NCBI GenBank assembly: GCA_001632425.1
Contig: KV425648.1
Span: 1-64,000, forward strand
DNA: 64,000 nucleotides
Source of the DNA: Neolentinus lepideus HHB14362 ss-1
Taxonomy: Eukaryota > Basidiomycota > Agaricomycetes > Gloeophyllales > Gloeophyllaceae
Reading direction: 5' to 3'
Shown here: positions 54,399-64,000 of the stretch, one piece after another
How the letters are laid out: each line of letters opens with the position of its first letter
How positions within the stretch are numbered: position 1 is the first letter of the stretch
Notes under the pieces: model-generated
What the model saw: only the letters and a program-made list of their open reading frames with translations
Databases searched by the model: none
Told to the model about the DNA's origin: nothing
Position numbers and translations under genes: made by a program

Positions 54399-56765
54399 CG
54401 TGGCAAGACCCCAGACACAAGATACCGCTTTGTCGATTTCTTTGTGTTGGAATTCACACCAGACTACTCCGAGCCGCGGCAATATTAATTCTCGGTCATG
54501 CCTATTAACTCTAGTGTCATTAATGTTACTCTCGGGTTTCCTCTATGAATCTCAGCGATCGGGTAGTGAGGATACAGCCATGACGGGTCCGCTTAAGTCA
54601 TCTCCTTAATCGCTTTTCAAGCCGCATCCATCAGCCTACTAACCGATTCACAAAGAAAGGTATCAGTTGTGGTATGTGAAAAGGTATTACAGACTGTACA
54701 CCCATTCTATCATTCCTGAAGTCTTACGCTAGCGGTTCCTAAGTGTTACAAAGTACCGTGGCATGCTGCAAGATTAATGCATGTGCACTGGCACGCGAGC
54801 ATGAAAAGTGTCTAGGTCCAACCAGTCAAGTCAGTGGTTCTTCATCCAGTAGTTCTTCACCCTATCTGATACCTTATGAGAAAGACTCAAGGAACATCCA
54901 GAAGTCTCTTCAATTGACCCAGTATATCTGTCCCGGTCGACTGCGTAATTGGGCACATTCTGTGGTTCATGCCTGTTGTCATTTCACATCGACAATTGTA
55001 CCAGTATCCGGCGAAGGACAGTTCAATTTTTCATCCTTTTTTCTTTGTCTTCCAATCTTGCTCCTCGGAAAGGCAAGTGCTTGTCTTGTATCAGTGGTAG
55101 CAATCATCACGGTCTAGGCTATCAGAACCCTAAGATGTCTCTTCACGTACGAGCGCACCCTTACACATTGTCGTACCCCCTTAATTTTCAGGTAATATGT
55201 CTAAGGCAGAACTTTCTCCTCCATGACTGCATACTGCATCGTTTTTGGGTTTGCACTGTGAGCCGCGTCCACAATCTACAGAGCCCGGCAGGTAGGCAGG
55301 TAAGCACATAATGCCTTGCACTCCCACTTCCCACCTCACTCGAAATACAAAGTGGCGCCACAGTGACAACGTACCGCCATATATGGACACATCGGGGATT
55401 GAAAGCGCTTCTTCATGTGGCTTCTCTGGTCGCATGCGATACCTGGACCTATGTGGACCAACAACCACACTCAAACGTCGCTGAAAATCCTCCACCGGGG
55501 CTGTGCGCCACACCCATCTATCATAGACATCATCTGCCCGAAGGATCCGTTTATATCCGTGTTTCGCCGGCAGGGGCAACCTCCCCCCGTAGTTCGAAGT
55601 AAGGTATGATGGGAAAGAGCTCATAATACTCGGTCAATTGATTCATCTCCTCGATCCAGCATAGCTTCGCGCTCCACCAAGCCTCGCACGACCGTTGCCT
55701 GGAAATAGACATTCGAGGCCTTGATCTTGATTCCATGATTTACATCTATGAATACCTAATTGACGGCTCCAGTGAACTTGTGACTAACCTCTGGAAGAGA
55801 AGCTGGCTTTACGATATGGAAACGTTTCTGTCTACTACATACAACTGACGGCAATAGTGTCAAATAGGTCTAACACACTATGTAGGTCCAGGCGCGGAAA
55901 AGACGAGATAACTGATCATCTGCTCTGTAAATCTGGATTGGCAGTGATTGGCGCTGCGAGCGTAGTGGTCCTGTGCCAACTGGGATCCAGTAACGATATC
56001 CCAAGGTCCGTTTATCAACGGCGTCTTGGGCTATCGCACTGGCAGTGAAGAACCCATTACGGAGATCAATAGATATCAAGTGTCCGTGCTGGCCCCAGAT
56101 CTGCAGCACGGTTCGATTTGCGTGATCAGACCATTTAGTGCCAAAACAACACCCCCGATACTTCCGCAAACGTCTCACAGACACGCAATTCTCAAACTGT
56201 CATTCAAGGGCCCGTGTCATCGACTAGCCCCGGCAATTAGATTCCACCTCACCGGACACGCAAGCATCGTGAACGGCCTCGAGACATGGATATCTTTACT
56301 CCTGCTCCAGATCTGGTGCAGTGCATCTATCCATCCCCAGTATATGCACCATATTTTAGCAGAAGCAAGGCACGGTGAGAAGCACCCCTCACGCACAGCC
56401 CCTGCCAATAGGAAAACACGCAAACACACGCCATGGAGCCTGACTTGCCGGAACAAGCAATATAGCAAGGTGTCTGAAGGCCCCCTGCACGATATCTGGA
56501 CACTCGAACCCTACATCTAACAATCCAGCCCATCGGCCACGTTTACCTCCATTCTGCGGGCGATCCACGTTTCCGACTGTCTTATAAGGTTACAGTAGTG
56601 ATCGCTGCCTAGAATAGCACCGTGCAGATCTGGACAGGCTGTATATCTGCGTTATCTCTATACATCCTGGGTCGTCGAGTAGCCCACGTCCAGCCACGCC
56701 CTCATCTGCCCGCCGTATCGTATCGTGCACCAGAGCAGCCTGCAGCGAGGTGAGCGTTAATTGAT
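54399..56765. other. 2.4 kb without a supported gene
   Basis: Reverse-strand frames at 55181-55624, 55551-55736 and 55870-56184 have somewhat protein-like composition (GYRYWIPVGTGPLRSQ), and may be pieces of one decayed gene. I could not join them with good splice sites or assign a family. Confidence 0.4.
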
Positions 56766-58697
56766 TCATCTGCGAAACGTAATGGGCACTTGCACGAATC
56801 CGAGCCACGCCAGGACAGCTGATAATGCGTTGGTCGCGGCCACACCGATAGTATTGATCAGAGGTAAGACGCCTGCAGCTGTTAGCGCCACTGCAACGCT
56901 CCGGAATCCGCTGCACAAGTTCCGTAATTAGCATCTTGGCTGTGAGTCAAACACGCATGACTGATTGCCGACACACCCGCTCGCCGCCATGACTTCCGCG
57001 CTCTGTTTGTGCAGCACGTCGACGTAATACGCGCTCGAGGGACTCAAGACCGTATCGATCTGCGATCTCACTGAGCGATATGTCGAGATACGATGGGCAC
57101 ATGGGTGCTTACCCCTATGCCATTGAAGAACAGGCACACTAGGTTCAGGACGATCCCCGGTGTGCCGTCGACGAACTCGGTGATCAGCCCGCTCAGTAAT
57201 ATTGACATGGGCACTAACACCAGCGACCCGATAGTCGTTGCTCGCAGGCGATCTTCCGGCACCCATTCGCCTTTGCGTTTTGCTCGCCACTTGGCGACTA
57301 CTTTGTCCGAAATACTTCCTCCGAGCGGCGCACCAACTAGCAGACATGACATAAACCTGCGCAACTATGCGAGGTGAAAGGCGGCACTTACTAACGTTGC
57401 CTAGACCCGCAGGTAGGAAAAATGCCCCAATTAGAGCTTCGTTTTTGATATTATATCGGACTCCCTTCGTACAGGTGAGTGGCGAATCAGTAGCATAACG
57501 CAGGATGGAATACTCACAATGGTGTACGCAAGTGGTATCAGTAATACTGCAGGTGTATTGAATTAGACTAGCACATGGTCCAGTAGGCAGCGGTTGGATG
57601 TACCGAAATCAGTGATCAAGACGAAAGTGTTTGCCAAAGTCTGCACGATGTAGATAAGAGGTATATCGATTACTCGATCCGCCACACTCACCACAGCCAT
57701 GACATTCGGACTTCTCAATATCCAGAGACTCGAGAACGGGTTAAGCCAGACCCATACCCACTTCTTGTCTCCCCTCCCTTTCTCACGCAAGTACCGCTGA
57801 AGACCTTGCACATCAGGATGGATAGTCTCCGGCAAGAAGAACACGACCATCAACAAAGCACTCAGCCCAGCGGAGAACAACGCAAGCTGCATCACACGCC
57901 ACGACGCATAATACGCGACCAGGCCACCCACAGGCGGCGCAAGTGCCGGCCCGAGCAGACACGCCTGATAAACCACGGTAACCTCATCTCAGCACGAGGA
58001 GCGGAGATCAAGCGTGGAATCTACCCACAGCGAAGAAGACGCCGATTGCGGTCCCTCTCTCTTCTAATCGATAGATGTCCCCTATTACGGCAGCGCCCAC
58101 GGACATACCGCTGGACGCCCCGAAGGCTTGCACGGTGCGCCAGATCATAAGTTGCGGGACATCCTGGGCTGCTGCTGTGCCTAGGGAGCCTATACAGAGG
58201 AGGGGGAAGGAAAAGAGGTAGATCGGTCTGCGTCCATCTGTATATGCTTCAGGTAAGCAAGGCCTTGGGCACGAGGTGGGATACACTCACAGAAACCAGA
58301 GTATCTGGCCCAAAGGAGGTTTGCCAGGGCTGCCGTTAATATCGATAAACTGACGGCTAGACTGGTATTCAATTTTAGGTGAGACCCTTGAAGCCGATCG
58401 GGTCAATGTGCAACTCACTTGATTACTGGTCCCGTTGAGTGGAATTCTCGTGCTATCTGGGGAATTGCAGGGACGAACGATTGAGAGACAAACACTGATG
58501 ATAGCGTGCGGTTGAGCGTCAATAGCTACTGAAAAGTTGCGAATGGCAATGGGCTACTGACTAGGTAACAACCCTGCCCACGAGACGACTCCTACGATAC
58601 TCCTTTTCCTGCTCCTCGAGAAACGGTCGTAGAGTGCATCGTGTGCCTTTTGCGTGGCGTCCTCGAGCGCAAGGAGCGGGGTCTCCTCGATAGTCAT
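56766..58697 (-). CDS. MFS transporter, drug:H+ antiporter (DHA1-like)
   Basis: An eleven-exon model gives 459 residues: complement(56766..56910, 56977..57059, 57113..57364, 57396..57464, 57518..57546, 57604..57640, 57692..57964, 58029..58237, 58291..58361, 58419..58494, 58562..58697). It starts MTIEETPLLALEDATQ. The MFS motif between helices 2 and 3 is YGRRPIYLFSFPLL. RTVQAFGASSGMSVGAAVIGDIY and GPALAPPVGGLVAYYASWR are the helix 4 and motif C region typical of 12-helix DHA1 exporters (Qdr/Tpo/Dtr-like). It should export toxic compounds or polyamines across the plasma membrane using the proton gradient. The join at 57365-57395 would be a 31-nt intron, shorter than normal, so that junction may instead be a frame lesion. 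Many introns are unusual for such a short gene. Confidence 0.8.
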
Positions 58698-59373
58698 CGC
58701 CCCTGTAACTTCAACACGCACAGGCCGCGATCAAGAGCGAAAGGAAAGGCAAGAATTGCGAATATCATGAATGTCGAACGTGGTCTTAGATACAGTGACT
58801 CGAGCAGATCTCATCAGGACCAATTACGGACCGTTATAGCCGATCACAAGTACTACGCATCTTTACGTATCGACGAATAGCAATAGTACTTTTCGATGCC
58901 AGAAGGATCGGCTCCGGTCATGGTTCTAACCCCTGACCAAACCAACCCTCAAGGCAGTTGAAATAGCTCGAGAGCGCAGGTTCGGTGGGAGGACGTTTCC
59001 GCATCCCCTGCAGTGATGCCTCTACGTCATTGACAAAAGCATCCATCTGAGTGATAACAAATGGACAGTGGTTGAGACGGAAATCAAGTGACGGATACAA
59101 GTGAAAGGATTATGCCAGAACTGAAACAAAGGAAAGCGGCCACCTAGTCTAGGGTTGTAGCCACATTTAGGTGGCTATACTTGAATCCATCAGTGCGAAT
59201 GACTGCGTGTAGAAGAATGTAAGAATATTGTCAGCATCTCATTCATAGTTATTAATACAAGTTGAGCCTGGAATACGGGATTGCAGAGTGGGTATATATG
59301 TAAATGAGGAGGAAAGGAAGGCGGTCGATACATAATTCCACAATAAAGGGTAACTGGACTAAATTGCAGATCC
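58698..59373. other. No supported gene
   Basis: A short reverse frame (58918-59100) ending LEGWFGQGLEP looks slightly protein-like but stands alone. Otherwise nothing is seen. Confidence 0.4.
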
Positions 59374-61704
59374 CTAGGACGACGGTCCATCAGGACTAGC
59401 CCGATAGGATGCGCCTGAACCATTCGCCAGTGGATCACAAGAGACGAAAGCCTGCGTGCTCCATACAAGGTTGCCGTGCCCAGGATCGTGGACAAGCTCT
59501 TGCGGACATTGGAAGTGGATTTTTTCATCCGAGAACCAGATCTCTGATTCCAGTGATACGTCAGGCTTTGGCGTACCGCAGTCGAACGACAGCGCACGTC
59601 TGCGAGCCTTCGGCCAGCGGTATCCAGGGACGTAGGACATCTGATAGGCCCTGTCGCGTATTAGAGCCCATTCGCTGAAAGAACTCAATTCAGTGAATAC
59701 TCAATAAATCCAGACCAAACGATGGCTCACATATCCCAGAAGAAGTGATGATTCTTGATCTGTGCGATGGTGGGCCGTACGCTAGGATCTGCGACGAAGA
59801 TCTGGAGAAGAGTTAGACCCAAGCGCATATACGATAACCGGTGATACTGACCTCTCTCAACAGTTCGACAGCGTCCCAGTCCGAGACATAGGTCTCGATT
59901 TCAATATCAGCCGAAAGTATAGCCCTTCGCACTTTTTCATCATCCCTGCCATTGAAGTAAGGCTTCAAAAACGTACAGAGTTAGACCAGATGTTCCGGGA
60001 AGCGTAAACACAGACTTACGCAGCCATCACCGATGAACATCTCCAACAGAACTAATCCAAACGCCCATATATCAACGCTCCCGTTGTAACCTTCACAGTC
60101 CTCCAGCAACATCTCTGGTGCCTTATATCCCCGTGTCCCACAGTTTGCTGTTGCCCTGCAAAACTGGAACTGGTAGTACGACTTGCCCTTATTGTCAAAT
60201 GCTCGGGCCATGCCGTAGTCGATGAGACATAAGTGACCGGATGGGGAGATGACGATATTATCAGGCTTGATATCACGATGGATTATGAATAACTTGTGCA
60301 AATCCTCGATAGCAAGCAGCTACGAGTGAGAAGGCTGACTCAACATCATAGCTTCAACACAGAGGAGAAGACACGTACCAGCTCGGCGGCGTAAATTTTC
60401 ATGTCCCATTCACTTAACGCGTACTGGTCTTCGCACAACCTCGTTCGCAGGGTTTGCGGATATAATTTCTGAAGACGGTAATGGTCAGTTTCTCGTGATA
60501 GCACCGACAAGAGCGGTTTCCTCACCGTAACGAAATAGACATTAGCATCGTCCTGGAAGGAGGCATGCAGTGATGCGAGGAAGGGACTTTTAGACTCCAT
60601 AGTGATCCTCTCCCACACCATCTTCTCGTCGAAAAGCCAGTCGAAAACGCCTTTCTCTGCGAGCTTGCGCTTGTGGAACACCTTGATCGCCAGGTTTTCT
60701 TCCGCACTCGACCTGGCGTGAATGACACGTCCAAACCCACCTTCACCTAGAATGCCTAGAACAGAGTACGACTCGTCACCGTTGAAGATGAGTCCCGTAC
60801 GGCGAGCTTCATCTGGAGAGACGATATCACCAACTAAGTGCTTCGGACGCTTGGGAGGATGGCATGGTTCGACGACAAATCCTGCCTTTGTTCCCGACTC
60901 CACGGCCGTTTCCTTTTCCAATGTCACAACATAATCAAGCACTGGAGAACCTAAAGCGGATTTGAAACTGATCCTGTCGACTATATTGCTGGACGCGATG
61001 GACGGAGATTCACCACCAAAGGGTGGCACGACCTCCAGCACCTCCAAAGGTGTCATGTATGCGGAACATCCTGAGCCCTGAAGTTTCAGACACTGTGGAG
61101 AGATTTCAAGTGCCTTGGAAAGCACGCTTGAGTGACTGCGCTCCGACTTGAATGGCGCGTCGACTAATGTCCGTACTCGGTGGGAGGGAATATGAGCGGA
61201 GGGATCGACTATGGCCGAATGGAATAGCTCGGGCGTTTCAAAACTGGGAGCTTGAGGACTACTTGACGATGCAGGCGATGAAGTGACGGGTGGCAGGGCC
61301 TGGGTGCGGAGTGGAACTGCGGTGGCACGTGTGGATTGTGGTTTGGCGACGAAAACTGGAGGCTTGAACACCTGAAATGGGGGACACGGTGGCAGATGAT
61401 GAACCTCCGTCATGATACCAATGGACGCGACCGCTTTGACGCTCGTCAGACGCAGTTGTGGCTGCGGTTTGTCGTGGAGCGTGCCAGAGAGATACGCTTG
61501 GACAATGACTCTGACCGTGTCGTGGATGCCAGGTAATACACATACCAATCTTAGGATACATTTCTCGAGTAAGCTAAGACGGGGAGGTGTGGCAGACGGT
61601 CCAATGGAGATGAGGAATTCTGTGGTAGCGGGAGCAGCCATCCGGGCGTTCGGCTTGGGTCCAATGCCAAAGAGGATATCTGAGACGCGTGCCCTTAAAG
61701 ACAT
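59374..61704 (-). CDS. Serine/threonine protein kinase with DYG motif
   Basis: complement(59374..59674, 59731..59801, 59852..59962, 60020..60319, 60379..60468, 60526..61704), 2052 nt, 683 residues, all introns GT-AG and in phase. The first ~310 residues are low-complexity with an internal MSLRARV start. The kinase domain begins at about 315: glycine loop LGEGGFGRV, ATP-binding Lys in LAIKVFHK, AGC-like ERITMESKSPFLASLHASF, catalytic HRDIKPDN near 438, metal-binding DYG instead of DFG (CLIDYGMARAF), activation segment ending GYKAPEMLLE, and DIWAFGLVLLEMFIGDG. A C-terminal tail of about 100 residues follows. All catalytic residues are present, so it should be active. DYG occurs in some kinases. 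The substrate is unknown. Confidence 0.88.
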
Positions 61705-63124
61705 GGCGAGGGAAATAATGGGAGGGAGGGAGGTAGGAGGGGTGAAAGCGAGGGTTGAATGTAACGACGCGTGCGTCCAGAATTTAACGGAGCCTACGGT
61801 TACCACGATCGATCAAAGTGCATTTGCCCGAAAGGGTGGCCAAAGCGACGCGAACCACTGATGGCAGAACCGGCAGGTCACGCGGGCGTTCAGATATCGA
61901 TGACTCTTTAGTTCCCTATAAATGGATTGAAAGCACACGAGCACATTCGTGGCTGGAGAACTGGATGTGGCAGAGGAACCAGAGCATCCTTACATAAGCA
62001 GACTTCTTTCATGACATTCGGCGCTATTAGGACAATGGACTTGATAAGTTTTAAGGGACTTCATAAAGACGACCAGCTCTTGATAGAATTTGAGGTCTGA
62101 TGTCGAAGGATTCCCGGACTCCTAGAATTCAAATTCCTCGACCAAAGTCCTAATTCATGGTGTAAAAGCGGTCTCAATGGCTTGCGATAGCGTCCCTGTA
62201 TAGAAGCATGTTGAGGATCATTATTTATAATTATGCGACAATCAGTTTCATTGCAAAATATATGCAACAGACGCCTCCAACTTTGACGCACCGGCAATAT
62301 AACGCCAAGCTGGATAGCTAAAAGAATGAATTACGGATATCCTTCAGAATCTCTCAGGCCGGAGAGCATATAGGGAGATACCGGAGCATCGGAGCCAGTG
62401 TAGGAGATCGCATTTCATCCGACAGAGAACTCGGATCACTCCCTCACTTGCAGAGTAGCATCGACCGAAAGGGATCCGAATGAGCTGTCCCCAGCCATTC
62501 TTGATGCTTCTACCCAGAAAACTATGCCAGGTCTTGCGTTCGAGGTCTAGTCACAAAGAACAGCAGACTGATAGTTCCAGCTTGGGCCATATGAGAAGAC
62601 CCTACCTATGATTTCTTGCCAAATTTAAAACCTCGCGCTGCGCATAAAATGCGGCTCGTTCTTCAGATACTACGTAGGACTTCTGGAGTCCTAAGCGTGT
62701 CAAATACTAGAGGCACGAGATGACTCGAGCTTGTGAGGAATGTGGAAACTGGTGCTCTTGCGGCACGTAACGCTCAGCCCTGTCAACGTCCGAGGAGACG
62801 TGTCGTTCTTCCGGTGCAAAGTTGTGCCGCCCCAGCCACTAACGAGCGGATAACATCGGTCTGAACTGCGAAAATAATATAGCTGCAAATTGAAACTACG
62901 AAGGGCAAAAGATCTATAAGCGATAAATCCCAATATGTGCCTGTACAGTAGAAGTGGTATCATCACAAACCAGGATATAGCGTTGCTACAGCACTAGTAT
63001 ACAGGTAATATGAAACGTGTGGTGTGCGTGCGCGATGCATAATAATCCATGCAAGTAAGAAAAATCGTGCGGGTCAAGATGCGAAGGCATGCGATCATAA
63101 TGCATAGGACATGACGGGGAAAGA
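61705..63124. other. No gene seen
   Basis: Presumed kinase promoter and AT-rich intergenic DNA with short frames only. Confidence 0.5.
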
Positions 63125-64000
63125 CTACTTGGCTGGAGAGGAGGTCACTTTGTTAGCCTCCATGATCTCTTCGAGCTGCTTCTTCCGTTTCGTTTCGAGG
63201 TCCTTCTGGCGCTTGAGAGACCTATGATCGCCCAGTTAGTCATGATCGACTTTTCCGGAAAGGGCAGTACTCACTCCAGTTGATTCTCGAGTTCGACAAT
63301 CCGCTCCTTATTGCCTTGCTTCTCCCGCTTCACCTTCTCCTCAGCCGCCTTCATCCTAGCTTCGTACTCCTTCACACGCGCTTCCCACCTGTCGCCGGCA
63401 GCCGTAGACTTCTGGTTGGTCGTAGCAACTCGCTCCTCCATTTGAGCGAGCTGATTCTGGGCAATAGTCATTCGGCGCTCTGCATTCGTCGCCCGTGATC
63501 GCAATGCCCGAATCTCCATCGATTCACCTTCGTTCGGGCGCTTCAGCTTAGACAACTGGGCGGTGAGATCCGAGTTCGAGCTCTGGATAGCGGTCAGCGC
63601 ATTGGATCCAATAGACGATGAGCTACGAACCCTCAGAGCTTCGAGCTCGCCTTCCTTCGAGCTCATCTGGCGACGCCAAGAAGCCTTCGCATCAGCATAG
63701 TTCTTCAAGCCAGCCTCGAACTTGTCGATCTGCTTCCACCGCTGATCAAGCTGTTTCTTCAGATCCGTCAACTTCTCCATGTACTTGGCTTCCACCTCCT
63801 TGCAGCGTTTGTCAAAGTCGAGCTGAATGGAGCTGAGCTGCTTTAACCGAGTGATCAAGTTGTCATGGAAGACACTAAAGTTGGTGTAAGGCTTCGTCTC
63901 GGCCTGACTGCCCTTCTTCTACAAACCAAAAATTGTTCAGTAAAGACAGGCCGAAGATAGATAGGTGAACACTAACGGGTGTCTTGTCAACACCAAGAAT
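63125..64000 (-). CDS. Coiled-coil protein, 3' part (continues past window)
   Basis: Three exons are visible: 63125..63221, 63275..63918 and 63977 to beyond 64000, joined in phase. Almost all of it is heptad-like charged sequence (LTDLKKQLDQRWKQIDKFE, AQLSKLKRPNEG, NQLAQMEERVATTNQKS, LEEIMEANK), ending TSSPAK. A long parallel coiled coil is likely, as in cytoskeletal, spindle-pole or membrane-tether proteins. The N-terminal part needed to identify it lies outside the window. Confidence 0.75.

Noticed and set aside
55181..56184. Cluster of reverse frames that could form a decayed gene
   Set aside because: I could not find compatible splice sites or any recognisable motif linking them.
58918..59100. 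Possible extra C-terminal exon for the DYG kinase
   Set aside because: The kinase frame ends cleanly at 59374 and no donor leads into this frame.

Overview
The window reads as nuclear DNA of a filamentous basidiomycete, most likely an Agaricomycete. The evidence is many coding exons split by roughly 40-70 nt GT-AG introns, a fungal-specific FunK1-type kinase, several F-box proteins, relics of AA9 (GH61) lytic polysaccharide monooxygenase genes, a shugoshin gene, and transposon-associated gene families common in mushroom genomes. Nothing bacterial or organellar is visible. All intron-exon models were made by hand from splice sites and reading frame.

Layout. 0.3-6.3 kb: a possible transposon bounded by a perfect 18-bp inverted repeat, holding a cysteine-rich hypothetical gene (-), an intact 599-codon DDE integrase-like gene (-) and a BTB/POZ gene (+). 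6.7-9.9 kb: a secreted FAD amine/polyamine oxidase (+, nine exons) with four introns swollen by minisatellite or low-complexity DNA. 10.5-16.5 kb: gene-poor, with a broken LRR-type fragment and a 1.1-kb non-autonomous element with 94-bp hairpin-bearing TIRs and an 8-bp target duplication. About 16.5-24.6 kb and 35.1-43.5 kb: the two arms of a large inverted duplication. Each arm carries, from outside in, F-box gene A, an AA9 relic, an unknown ORF (X) and F-box gene B. The arms have decayed differently: left F-box B has an in-frame stop, left ORF X holds a 750-bp MITE whose empty site is preserved in the right arm, and right ORF X holds an insertion of about 1.1 kb. About 24.6-35.1 kb: the single-copy spacer, with an HxxxDG acyltransferase (+), a broken SNTX-like gene (-) beside a broken P-loop GTPase (+), shugoshin (-) and an intron-containing tRNA-Ala (-).

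43.8-46.4 kb: FunK1 kinase (-). 48.7-49.4 kb: small conserved fungal protein (+). 50.0-51.5 kb: C2-domain protein (+). 51.8-54.0 kb: large low-complexity protein (-). 54.2-54.4 kb: possible small membrane protein (-). 56.8-58.7 kb: MFS drug:H+ antiporter-like transporter (-). 59.4-61.7 kb: Ser/Thr kinase with DYG in place of DFG (-). 63.1 kb to the edge: 3' part of a coiled-coil gene (-).

There is no obvious metabolic cluster. The themes are mobile-element invasion, a large palindromic duplication of F-box/AA9 genes around a spacer with a conserved mitotic gene, and housekeeping or signalling genes on the right. The strongest candidates for something new are the three-gene integrase unit, the palindrome and the expanded oxidase introns.
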